NCBI RefSeq assembly: GCF_030812315.1
Contig: NZ_JAUSSM010000007.1
Location: 1 to 64,000, forward strand
DNA length: 64,000 nt
From: Arthrobacter oryzae
GTDB lineage: Bacteria; Actinomycetota; Actinomycetes; Actinomycetales; Micrococcaceae
Reading direction: 5' to 3'
The notes under the pieces were generated by a model. The model saw nothing but the letters and a program-made list of their open reading frames with translations, did not search any database and was not told where the DNA came from. The translations under genes and the position numbers were made by a program. Shown one piece after another: positions 39,292-47,715 of the stretch. How positions within the stretch are numbered: the stretch's first letter is position 1; the number at the start of each line of letters is the position of its first letter.

Positions 39292-40479
39292 CTATTCCTT
39301 GCCCAGTCCGGCGGCGCTGACCTTGTCTCCACCGGTTTCGGCGGTGACGCTGTTCAGGGCGGTGAGGTCGAAGATGCCGTTGATGTCCGCCTGCTTGGTG
39401 GTGCCGGCGTCCACGCCGTCCTGCAGCAGCTTCTTGTAGGCTCCGGCCAGCGGGTCCACCGTGAAGACAATGTTTTTCAGGGACCGCTCAATGACGTCCG
39501 GCTTCAGTTCGGCACCGGACGCGTCCTTCAGGGCGGCGTTGATGACGGTGGATTTCTCGTCTGCTGCAGCGGAGTTGAGCCAGGCCACGGACTCGGCGTG
39601 GCCCTTCAGGAGTGCCTTGACGGTGTCCGGATGTTCGGCGGCGAACTTCTTGTTCACGATCAGGATGGTGGTGGGGAACTCGCCCGGCTTGCCGGTCAGC
39701 GAACCGTCCCACAGGTCCTTCTCATCCACCAGCACCTTCGCCCCGGCCTGCAAAACAAGGCGGGACGCCCACGGCTCAGGCAGCCACGCGCCGTCGAGCT
39801 TGCCGTCCTGGAACAGCTTCAAAGTCTGCGCGTTCTCGGTCGGGTTAATCGCCACGTCGCCGCCGCCGTCCGTGGTGGTCTTGTAGCCCTGCCCGGCCAG
39901 CCAGGCCCGCAGCGCCACATCCTGGGTCCCGCCCAGCTGCGGTGTGGACAGGGTCTTGCCCTTCAGATCCGCCGCGGCGGCAATCTCGGGCTTGACCACC
40001 AGCTGCGCCCCGCCGGCCGCGGCGCCGGCGATGATGCTGACCGACTCGCCCTGGCTCTTGACGAACGAGTTGATAGCCGGGTTCGGGCCGATATAGGTCG
40101 CGTCGATCGCTCCGGCGTTCAGCGCCTCGATCGCGGCCGGGCCGGCGTTGAACACCTGCGTGCTCAGCTTCGTCCCGGCCAGGCTCTCGGCGATGAAACC
40201 CTCCTTGACCCCCACCAGGGCAGGGGCATGGGTGACGTTGCCAAAGAAGCCGAGTTTGAGTTCCGCTGCGGGGGCGGCGGCCACGGCGGCCGCCGGCTGT
40301 GACTGGGTGCCGCTGTTGAGGTTCAAGGCCACAACCGCTCCGCCGGCGATCAGGGCCACAAGGCCTGCGGCGATGCCGATTCCGAGGGCGCGCTTGCGCT
40401 TTGCTGCGGAGTTTTGTGGCTTGGGGGTTTTGCCCGCAACGATGCGGGTGGATCCTTCGGGGTTCTGATGCGATGACAT
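39292..40479 (-). CDS. SsuA-like (aliphatic sulfonate/nitrate-type) ABC binding protein
   Basis: A 395-residue secreted or membrane-tethered binding protein. A cytoplasmic basic start is followed by a hydrophobic segment (GIGIAAGLVALIAGGAVVAL), then LKLGFFGNVTHAPALVGVKE and GAIDATYIGPNPAINSFVKS, which match the SsuA/NrtA family. There is no lipobox Cys. GAAGGAATCCCC precedes ATG 40479. No permease or ATPase gene is adjacent. Sulfonate is the likeliest ligand class. Confidence 0.75.
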   Translation of the reverse strand: MSSHQNPEGSTRIVAGKTPKPQNSAAKRKRALGIGIAAGLVALIAGGAVVALNLNSGTQSQPAAAVAAAPAAELKLGFFGNVTHAPALVGVKEGFIAESLAGTKLSTQVFNAGPAAIEALNAGAIDATYIGPNPAINSFVKSQGESVSIIAGAAAGGAQLVVKPEIAAAADLKGKTLSTPQLGGTQDVALRAWLAGQGYKTTTDGGGDVAINPTENAQTLKLFQDGKLDGAWLPEPWASRLVLQAGAKVLVDEKDLWDGSLTGKPGEFPTTILIVNKKFAAEHPDTVKALLKGHAESVAWLNSAAADEKSTVINAALKDASGAELKPDVIERSLKNIVFTVDPLAGAYKKLLQDGVDAGTTKQADINGIFDLTALNSVTAETGGDKVSAAGLGKE

Positions 40480-40540
40480 GGGGATTCCTTCAAGAACGGG
40501 GCAGCCCGGTAAAGGGCAGCCGCCGGACAAAAGTCGGGGG

Positions 40541-40580
40541 AACGGAGGCTCGCGGCGGCAGTCTACTGCCGCCCTCCGTT
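40541..40580 (-). promoter_or_regulatory. Stable leader hairpin upstream of the SsuA-like gene
   Basis: GGCGGCAGT (40554-40562) pairs with ACTGCCGCC (40565-40573), and AACGGAG with CTCCGTT outside. It lies 61-101 bases before the gene and could be an attenuator or RNA switch element. The wider gap 40480-40934 has no gene I can support. It does not match the S-box SAM consensus. Confidence 0.4.
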
Positions 40581-40847
40581 GGGGCCAGCGCCTGGGCCTG
40601 TTGCTCTTGTGAAGCTTGTCCGGTGCCCCGGTCCCAGCGCTTGGACTGAGATTACGGTCCGGCATCCGGCGGAAACAATGCCCCGCGACTCCTGCGTTCA
40701 TCGGCAGTAACGGGGTGACTCGTGGCGTCATCTGCGGCCCTGGAAAGGCCGTGCGGGGCGCCCGAAACGTAACGGGACGTCACGTGGCGTTTCGCGTGAG
40801 CCGCCAATGTGACGGGCCCCCGGACCCGCCCTTTTTGGCGTACGAAG

Positions 40848-40861
40848 TTAGGTTAGCCTAA
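40848..40861. promoter_or_regulatory. IdeR/DtxR-like iron box
   Basis: TTAGGTTAGCCTAA closely resembles the core of the DtxR/IdeR operator (TTAGGTTAGGCTAACCTAA). It is 74 bases before the lipoprotein start and is the only such site seen in the window. Iron-dependent repression of the ABC importer operon is inferred. Confidence 0.7.
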
Positions 40862-40934
40862 ACTATTTATGGCCGTCATCGGCCCCATTATTTCCGTCTG
40901 CCCGTCTGCAGAGACTTTGAATCTAGGTGGTTCC

Positions 40935-42482
40935 GTGCGCTTCTCCCTTTCGTCATCTCTTTCCTTGGGGCTCGTGGCGCTTCTTTCACTGTCGGGCTGT
41001 GGCTTCAGCGGTCCTACCGCAGGAAACAAGCAGGCGGCCGACACAAATCAGCGGATCGTGGTGGACAACTTCCGGGCCCCGGTGGCGAACTGGGCGCTGG
41101 AGAGCGACGCCGCCTACATCCTGTCCTTGTCCGGATGTCTCGAGACCCTGACCCGCTATGACGAGTCACAGGGCAAGATCGTGCCGTTGCTGGCGACGGA
41201 GTGGAAGCAGTCCTCTCCCCTGGAGTGGGACTTTACCATCCGCGAAGGGGTCAAGTTCCAGGACGGGAGCGAGCTGACCGCTGAGGCCGTTGCGGGCTCC
41301 TTGCAGAGCGTCCTGGGAGCAGCGGTTCCGGCGCGGGCCTTCAACCCCAAGGTGGTCAGCGGGGTCAAGGCGCTCGACGACCGCACAGTACGGGTTACCA
41401 CCCCGACCGAGAGCCCGCTGGTTCCGTACCGCCTAGCAAGCGTCAACACCGGCGTTCTGTCCCCGGCCGCTTTCAAGGGCGGGACGGTGGATCCTTTCGG
41501 CCACTGCACCGGACCTTTCAAACCGGTATCCGAAAAGCCGAAGCAGTCCCTGACACTGGACCGCAATGAGGCTTACTGGGGCGGGGACGTGAAGCTTGCC
41601 GGTGCCGAAGTCCGTTTCATCACGGACGGCGCAACCCGGACCGCGCAGATTCAGACGGGTGAAGCCGATATTTCCCTGTCCATTCCCGTTTCCGGGTTGC
41701 CCGCCCTGGAAGGGGATGGCAACGTCAAGGTGCTCAAAGCCGATTCTCCGAGGACGGCAACGCTTTACATGAACAATGGCAGGGCGCCGTTCGACGACGT
41801 CGACTTCCGGAAGGCAGTCAGCTCGGCATTGGATCTGGAGGCCTTGGCCGCCAGCGTCTACGAAGGCGCGGCCATCGCCGCCAACGGGCCCTTCGCGCCG
41901 TCCGAGCCGTGGGCCATCGAGGGCGCCGAGGCACCCAAGCAGGACGTTGAAGGCGCCCGAAAGCTGCTCGCCAGCGCCGGCTACACCGCCAGCCGGCCGC
42001 TGGAGATCATCGCGATCGTGGAGCGCGCGGAGTTCGCGGACGTGGCAACCGTCATCCAGGAGAACCTGAAGGCCGTGGGCGTTCCGGTGAAGATCCAGAC
42101 CAAGGAGTATGCCGCGGTTGAACCGGACCTGCTGTCCGGCAACTACGACATGGTGCTGAGCCAGCGCAACCGCCTGATCGACATCGCCGACCCCATCGGT
42201 TTCCTCACCGCGGACTACACCTGCGACGGCACCTACAACCTGAGCCACTTCTGCAACGCCGACTACGACAAGACGATCGCCCAGGCAGCCACGACGGCGG
42301 ACTCCGAGGAACGGTACCGGCTCTACGCCAAGGCCGGGCAGATCCTCCAGGACCAGGCCGTGAACGTCTGGCTCGTCAACGAGCAGGCCATCGATGCCGT
42401 CCGGGCCGACGTTCAGAACCACGTCCAGGACCCGCTGTCCCGCTACGTGGTCAGGGCGGAAACAGCCAAGCCCGGATCCTGA
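40935..42482 (+). CDS. Peptide/nickel-type ABC binding lipoprotein (SBP family 5)
   Basis: A 515-residue lipoprotein of the DppA/OppA family. GTG 40935 (AGGTGG upstream) gives a clean signal RFSLSSSLSLGLVALLSLSGC with lipobox Cys. An ATG at 40869 would place 22 odd residues in front. The mature part shows DAAYILSLSGCLETLTRYDE and WDFTIREGVKFQDGSELTAE, family hallmarks. It heads an operon with two permeases and a fused double ATPase, behind an iron-type operator. The ligand may be a metal chelate or metallophore rather than a peptide (inference). Confidence 0.82.
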   Translation: MRFSLSSSLSLGLVALLSLSGCGFSGPTAGNKQAADTNQRIVVDNFRAPVANWALESDAAYILSLSGCLETLTRYDESQGKIVPLLATEWKQSSPLEWDFTIREGVKFQDGSELTAEAVAGSLQSVLGAAVPARAFNPKVVSGVKALDDRTVRVTTPTESPLVPYRLASVNTGVLSPAAFKGGTVDPFGHCTGPFKPVSEKPKQSLTLDRNEAYWGGDVKLAGAEVRFITDGATRTAQIQTGEADISLSIPVSGLPALEGDGNVKVLKADSPRTATLYMNNGRAPFDDVDFRKAVSSALDLEALAASVYEGAAIAANGPFAPSEPWAIEGAEAPKQDVEGARKLLASAGYTASRPLEIIAIVERAEFADVATVIQENLKAVGVPVKIQTKEYAAVEPDLLSGNYDMVLSQRNRLIDIADPIGFLTADYTCDGTYNLSHFCNADYDKTIAQAATTADSEERYRLYAKAGQILQDQAVNVWLVNEQAIDAVRADVQNHVQDPLSRYVVRAETAKPGS

Positions 42483-42525
42483 CCGTGGCCGTCCCCGCTA
42501 ACAGACGAGATCAGCGAGGCGCGGA

Positions 42526-43467
42526 GTGATACCGTTCCTCGCCCGGCGAACGGCTGCCCTGGTGGCAGCCGTTCTTCTGGCATCCTTTGTAGTTTTCCTC
42601 ATCCCCTACGTGACTCCGGGCGATCCCGTTCGGAAAATCATCCGCTCCCGCGTGGCCGGCGATGTTATCGACGACTCCGCCGTCCAAGCGTTGAGCCTCC
42701 AGCTGGGCCTCAACGATCCCCTGTGGGCGCAGTACCTGCGCTGGCTGGGGCGGCTCAGCAGCGGCGACATGGGCCTGTCCTACACCAGCCGCACTCCGGT
42801 GGCCGAGCAAGTGCTGCCGGCGCTCTGGATTACGCTCAGCCTGGTGGTCCTGGCCCTGGCCATTGCGGCCACCATCTCCGTGGCCCTCGGGGTCACGGCT
42901 GCCCTGCAGGAGGGACGCCCCGCGGACAAGGTGATCACGGCCGTCACCCAGGCGTTCATTGCCCTTCCCGAGTACTGGCTGGCGCCGATGCTGGTGCTGG
43001 TCTTCGCCTTGCAGCTTTCCCTGCTGCCCTCTGCGGGTTGGGAAGGACCGCACTCAGCAGTCCTTCCAGTGGCCGTCCTCGCCTTGCGGCCCACAAGCTA
43101 CTTCACGTCGGCGGTGCGCGAGGGTGTCCTCGAGGCGCTGAGCGCGGAGCATGTCGTGGCCGCGCGGAGCCGGGGACTCTCCCACCTTCAGACCGTATGG
43201 AAGCACGTAATCCCCAACGGCCTGCTGCCCCTCACCACCTTGGTGGCAGTGTGGTTCGCAGGGCTGCTGGGCGGATCCGTCATCGTCGAGGTCATCTTCT
43301 CGATCCCGGGCATGGGACGCTTGCTTTTCGACGGCGTCCTGAACAGCGACATTCCCCTGGCACAGGGCGCGGTGGTGGTCGTCGTCGGGCTTGCTGTCCT
43401 GCTGACCACAGCGGCGGACCTGGTCCACGGACTGCTCAACCCCCAAATCAGGATGAGCCATGCGTAA
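42526..43467 (+). CDS. ABC transporter permease, DppB type
   Basis: A 313-residue permease beginning with GTG: MIPFLARRTAALVAAVLLAS, then VTPGDPVRKIIRSRVAGD, the usual DppB outer segment. Six transmembrane segments and the coupling loop AARSRGLSHLQTVWKHVIPN are present. It overlaps the next permease by 8 bases. It works with the DppC-type partner and the binding lipoprotein. Confidence 0.85.
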   Translation: MIPFLARRTAALVAAVLLASFVVFLIPYVTPGDPVRKIIRSRVAGDVIDDSAVQALSLQLGLNDPLWAQYLRWLGRLSSGDMGLSYTSRTPVAEQVLPALWITLSLVVLALAIAATISVALGVTAALQEGRPADKVITAVTQAFIALPEYWLAPMLVLVFALQLSLLPSAGWEGPHSAVLPVAVLALRPTSYFTSAVREGVLEALSAEHVVAARSRGLSHLQTVWKHVIPNGLLPLTTLVAVWFAGLLGGSVIVEVIFSIPGMGRLLFDGVLNSDIPLAQGAVVVVVGLAVLLTTAADLVHGLLNPQIRMSHA

Positions 43468-44305
43468 ACTGCCTCCTCACGTCCTGGCCGCCGGGTCGCT
43501 GCTGGTCCTTATCGTGATGTCCGTGGCCCTGGCCGCCTGGATAGCGCCTTATCCGCCCGCCGAACAGAACCTCGCCGCCCGGCTGGCCGCGCCCAGTGCC
43601 GCCCACTGGCTCGGCACTGACAACCTGGGCCGGGACACCTTGAGCAGGCTGCTCGACGGCGGCCAGTTCTCGTTGACAATCGCCGCCCTGGCCACGGTGC
43701 TCACGGCCGTAACGGGCACCGCGGTGGGCGTGCTCAGTGCGCGTCGGCGCGGCTGGCTCGACGAGTTCTTCACCCGCACCAACGACGTGCTGCTGGCCAT
43801 GCCGGAGATGGTGGTGGCCCTCTTCCTGGTGGCCGCAATGGGTACCGGCTATCACTCGCTGCTGCTGGCCCTTACCGTGACCGGCTGGACACCGTTTGCC
43901 CGGCTCGCCCGCTCGCTCGCCTATGACGTTTCGGCCCGCGGGTTCATCGAGGCAGCCCGCGTGGTGGGCTGCCCGCCTTCCTTCATCGTCCTCAAGCACA
44001 TCCTGCCCCACCTGGCCGGGCCGCTGCTCGGACAGGCCGCCCTGCGGTTCGGGCAGTTCCTTATCAACGTTGGCGCGCTTTCCTACCTGGGGCTCGGGGT
44101 GCAGCCGCCGCAGTCGGACTGGGGATCGATGCTTGCAACTGCCCAGCCGTATGCGGTGAGGGCGCCGATGACCATCCTTGCCCCTGGTCTGGTGATCTTC
44201 GTCGTCGCTCTTTGCGTCACCTTGATCGGGCAGCATGTGTCGCGCATGACCGGAAGCCGCCTGCTGCTGTCAGCTGCTCCTTCCCGGGCGGTGGCGGATG
44301 CCTGA
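43460..44305 (+). CDS. ABC transporter permease, DppC type
   Basis: A 281-residue permease. The start MRKLPPHVLAAGSLLVLIVM is followed by HWLGTDNLGRDTLSRLLDGG, the DppC signature. The coupling loop is EAARVVGCPPSFIVLKHILP. It overlaps both neighbouring genes by 8 bases, so translation of the operon is tightly coupled. Confidence 0.87.
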   Translation: MRKLPPHVLAAGSLLVLIVMSVALAAWIAPYPPAEQNLAARLAAPSAAHWLGTDNLGRDTLSRLLDGGQFSLTIAALATVLTAVTGTAVGVLSARRRGWLDEFFTRTNDVLLAMPEMVVALFLVAAMGTGYHSLLLALTVTGWTPFARLARSLAYDVSARGFIEAARVVGCPPSFIVLKHILPHLAGPLLGQAALRFGQFLINVGALSYLGLGVQPPQSDWGSMLATAQPYAVRAPMTILAPGLVIFVVALCVTLIGQHVSRMTGSRLLLSAAPSRAVADA

Positions 44306-45914
44306 GGGGCTGGTTATCGAAAAGCTGAGCGTGGGCACCGGCTCGAGCCCGGGAGGTCACCCGTCGATCCTGTCCGAGCTGGACCTCACTGTAGCCCCGG
44401 GGGAGTTTGTAGCCCTGGTGGGAACGTCGGGAAGCGGCAAGACGATGACGGCCCTCAGCGTCATGGGCCTGCTGCCGCCAAGGATCCATGTTGAGACCGG
44501 CTCCATCCGGCTGGGCGGGACGGATTTGCGGGCGGCCGGCGAAGCGGAGCTCAACCGCGTGCGCGGAGGCCGGATCGGCATGCTGTATCAGCAGCCCAAG
44601 CGCATGTTCAACCCCCGGAAGACCGTTGGGAACCATCTGGCCGAGCCGCTGAAGCTTCACCGCGGGCTTCGGGGGAGCGCTGCCAGGAGGGAGGCGCTGG
44701 ATCTGTTGGCCGGCGCAGGATTCGAGGATCCGGCTTGGTGCGCCCGGGCTTATCCGCACCAGCTGTCGGGAGGAATGGCCCAGCGGGCCATGCTCGCCGT
44801 CGCCATGGCCGGGCGGCCCGAACTGCTGCTCGCGGACGAGCCGACCTCGGCCCTGGACAAGGTGCTCGAGCGGCAGATCCTGGTGCTGATCGACCGGCAG
44901 AGGCATAGCCGTCGGCTGGGCGTCCTGTACATCACCCATGACCTCGCCACAGTTTCCGCCTTCGCGGACAGGGTGGTGGTGATGGAAGCCGGCCGCGTCC
45001 GGGAGTCGGGACCGGTCAGAAGGGTGCTGGACACGCCTCTGGCCACCTGCACCAAGGACCTCGTGAGAGCATCGGCTTTTCCCGCGGCGCCGGCGTCCGC
45101 GGCCACCTCGTCGCGCACCATCCTGGACCTGCACAGGGTCACCAAGCGGTTCCGGTCCACCCGGCGCGGCGCCCGGCCCGCGTTGGAGGACGTGTCGCTT
45201 GATCTGAGGGAAGGCGAGATCCTCGGGGTCCTGGGGCAGTCAGGATCCGGAAAGAGCACCCTTGCGAGGCTGATCCTCGGACTCGAAACCCCGGACAGCG
45301 GAAGCATCACCCGGTCCCTCGGTGGGAAGGACAACCCGTCCGGAACCGCGGGCACTGATGTGCAGCTCGTCTTCCAGGAACCGCACGATGTGTTCGACCC
45401 CAGGATGAAGCTGCGCACCAGCCTGGAGGCGCCCCTGCTGCAGCGGCGGGACTGCAACGCGGAGGACCGCGCTGTGCTCATCGAAGGGGTGGTTCGCGAG
45501 GTTGAACTCGACCCTGCGCTGCTGGATAGGTACCCGAGCCAGTGCTCAGGCGGGCAGCTCCAACGGCTCACCATCGCCAGGGCACTCCTGCTGGAACCGG
45601 CAGTCCTCATCTGCGACGAAGCCACGTCGGCCCTGGACGCGGTGACACAACGGAAGGTCCTGGACCTGTTGCTGCGCCTGCACCGCGACCGCCGGCTTTC
45701 CCTGATCATGATTTCCCATGACATGAACGTCCTGCGCTACATGAGCCACCGCGTGGCCGTGCTCTTTCAGGGCGCCCTGGTGGAAGTGGCGCCCACCGCA
45801 GAGTTCTTCGCCGATCCCCGGCACCGGCACAGCAAGGAACTCGTGGCAGCGGTGCTCCCCGCCCCCAAGGCGGCCCCGGCAGGTCAGCACGTGGAAGAAA
45901 TCCATGCCGTTTAG
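44298..45914 (+). CDS. Fused double ABC ATPase (DppD-DppF type)
   Basis: A 538-residue protein with two complete ABC domains. The first has Walker A GTSGSGKT (42-49), signature LSGGMAQRAMLAVAMA and LLLADEPTSALD. The second has Walker A GQSGSGKST near 314, signature CSGGQLQRLTIARAL and LICDEATSALD. DppD and DppF are usually separate genes; here both ATPases are one chain, giving a four-gene complete importer. The signature LSGGM in the first half is a common variant. Confidence 0.88.
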   Translation: MPEGLVIEKLSVGTGSSPGGHPSILSELDLTVAPGEFVALVGTSGSGKTMTALSVMGLLPPRIHVETGSIRLGGTDLRAAGEAELNRVRGGRIGMLYQQPKRMFNPRKTVGNHLAEPLKLHRGLRGSAARREALDLLAGAGFEDPAWCARAYPHQLSGGMAQRAMLAVAMAGRPELLLADEPTSALDKVLERQILVLIDRQRHSRRLGVLYITHDLATVSAFADRVVVMEAGRVRESGPVRRVLDTPLATCTKDLVRASAFPAAPASAATSSRTILDLHRVTKRFRSTRRGARPALEDVSLDLREGEILGVLGQSGSGKSTLARLILGLETPDSGSITRSLGGKDNPSGTAGTDVQLVFQEPHDVFDPRMKLRTSLEAPLLQRRDCNAEDRAVLIEGVVREVELDPALLDRYPSQCSGGQLQRLTIARALLLEPAVLICDEATSALDAVTQRKVLDLLLRLHRDRRLSLIMISHDMNVLRYMSHRVAVLFQGALVEVAPTAEFFADPRHRHSKELVAAVLPAPKAAPAGQHVEEIHAV

Positions 45915-45976
45915 TGGCTAACGAACTGAAACGCGGACCCTGCTCAGCACCCAGCTCGCTCCCAGCGGCGCTGACC

Positions 45977-46657
45977 TCACCCGGTCCGGGGGTATGGGGA
46001 AGTCACGGTCCCATCACGTACCACTGCCTGCAGGTACTGCATGGCCGATTCCTTGGTGAGGCCGTAGTCGCGGATCAGGGACCATACCGCCAATTCGGTC
46101 ACGGACAGAGGCGGTTGGGTGATGGCCGCCCCGGCATTCCGTGCCAGATCCAGCAGCAGCCGGCACACCCTGGACAGGCGTCGCGCGCAGGCGACCGCGT
46201 GGATGACATCCCCGCTGGAGAAGGCGTGCGGAGCGGCTGCGTAAAGTGTCAGCGCGGCGCTGAGCTCCCCCTCCACAAGAATGGGGACGGACAGCACCGA
46301 TCTCACGCCTTGGCCGACGACGGCGGCGGAGAACCCAGGCCACAGGCGGTCGACGGCGGCATCGGGGATGTGGACGAATTCGCGGCTTGCCGCCGCGGTC
46401 AGGGCAGGACCGTCCGCGAAGGAGTTTTGAACGCCGTCGACCTCCCGTGCCCTGGCGGAGCCGGAGGCCCAGTTCCGGACTTCACCAGGGCCCACATGGG
46501 TGATGGCCCACAGGAAACCCCGGGCTGCGCCGCCGAGGTCTTCAACGAACTCCTGCGCTGCCTCGCTGAGGAATGTCTGCACATCGGGACTGTCCAAAAC
46601 GGCGGACGGGAAAGCCGGTGGTTCCGGTTGACTGTTCGATGGGATAGCTACCGCCAT
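45977..46657 (-). CDS. GAF domain protein with ANTAR-like C-terminus
   Basis: A 226-residue soluble protein. Residues about 20-160 fit a GAF fold (VRSVLSVPILVEGELSAALT is the typical core strand pair). The C-terminus (SVTELAVWSLIRDYGLTKES with AMQYLQAVVRDG) resembles ANTAR RNA-binding helices, but the aromatic and basic positions are weak. ANTAR proteins act by transcription antitermination. The role here is uncertain; it is convergent with the ABC importer operon. Confidence 0.6.
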   Translation of the reverse strand: MAVAIPSNSQPEPPAFPSAVLDSPDVQTFLSEAAQEFVEDLGGAARGFLWAITHVGPGEVRNWASGSARAREVDGVQNSFADGPALTAAASREFVHIPDAAVDRLWPGFSAAVVGQGVRSVLSVPILVEGELSAALTLYAAAPHAFSSGDVIHAVACARRLSRVCRLLLDLARNAGAAITQPPLSVTELAVWSLIRDYGLTKESAMQYLQAVVRDGTVTSPYPRTG

Positions 46658-46968
46658 GTTCCACGCTCACATTAGGACGCTCCGGCTCACTGCAAAACCC
46701 TGTATGAAAAGCATATGACCGTCCCGGGCAATTAACCCCGTACTTGGTCTCCCGCTTCGGCCTTCTCATTTTGGAATTCCGACGTTTTGGGTGGAGGAGG
46801 CAGGGTGGCATTGGAGCCGCCCCGCCTCCACGCGCTCGCCCTATCCCTGCGCCCGTCTTTCGGGCTACCTGTTGCGATGGAAAGCAGGACGAGGGTTCAC
46901 GCATGCCGGAACTGGGTCCGGCGGTCAGCGGGCTTTGGGGCGGTAGTCGCCCGAAGTCTGCAACGGAT
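46658..46968. other. Intergenic stretch without a supported gene
   Basis: No frame has both a plausible start site and protein-like composition. An imperfect GC-rich hairpin (GGAGGCAGGGTGGC near 46794 against GCCGCCCCGCCTCC) may end transcription of the GntR gene. Confidence 0.4.
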
Positions 46969-47658
46969 TTAGCGGCGGGAACCCTGGCTGGTCAGCGGAT
47001 TTTGCAGTGCTGTTTCTCGGAGAAGCTGCAGACGAAGGGTACGCGCTGTCTCCATGTGCTCTCGGGCGATTTTTCCGGCGGCGTCGCTGTCCTGCTGCTC
47101 AATAGCGTGTATTAGGGCCTCGTGCTCGTCCAGCGCCGCCTCCCAGCGGTTAGCCGTGGAGAGTGTGGAACGCGGTGCATGGATGAGGTGGGTGGACAAC
47201 CTATCCAGCAGGTCCTGGAGGACAGAGTTGTGGGCACAGTTCCACACGGCGGCGTGGAACTCCAGGTTGGTGGTGATCCTCGTGTGGTCATCCGGTTCCT
47301 GAAGTTCCCGGTCCCGCTGCAGCAACGCTTCAAGCCGCATCAGGTCGGGGAACTGCCTGGCACGGGCTGCCTGGCGCGCCGCTTCCTCTTCGAGGAGAAT
47401 CCGCATGTCATAGATTTGGATAACCTGCTGGGGGTCCACTTGGGGAACCTGCAGGCCCCTGGCCACGCGCTCGAGGAGCCGTTCCTGCTGCAGGCGCGAG
47501 AGCGCCTCCCGGACAGGTGTCCGGGAGACGCCAAAGCGGGTGGCAAGTGAAGTTTCTCGAATGGCGGTGCCAGGCTGATGCACTCCGGACAGGATTTCGC
47601 TGCGCAGGGTCTGGAAGATGCTCTCTCCATCGATACGTGGAGTTGCTGAGTCCGTCAC
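46969..47658 (-). CDS. GntR-family (FCD) regulator
   Basis: A 229-residue regulator. The winged HTH is IRETSLATRFGVSRTPVREA with LSRLQQERLLERVARG. The FCD effector domain has DMRILLEEEAARQAA, EFHAAVWNCAHN and DEHEALIHAIEQQD, with the metal-binding Asp/His positions. It is followed on the same strand (upstream) by the flavoprotein gene; twin palindromes in the tcuA-tctC gap are its likely targets. A tricarboxylate is the expected effector. Confidence 0.8.
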   Translation of the reverse strand: MTDSATPRIDGESIFQTLRSEILSGVHQPGTAIRETSLATRFGVSRTPVREALSRLQQERLLERVARGLQVPQVDPQQVIQIYDMRILLEEEAARQAARARQFPDLMRLEALLQRDRELQEPDDHTRITTNLEFHAAVWNCAHNSVLQDLLDRLSTHLIHAPRSTLSTANRWEAALDEHEALIHAIEQQDSDAAGKIAREHMETARTLRLQLLRETALQNPLTSQGSRR

Positions 47659-47715
47659 GTGGCTGGTCCTTGAGGATTTGGAGTGGTTACGCAGGGTGCT
47701 TATTCCAAAGGAACT

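Noticed and set aside
40480..40700. Possible SAM riboswitch before the SsuA-like gene
   Set aside because: The S-box and SAM-IV conserved sequences are not present; only a simple hairpin is seen.
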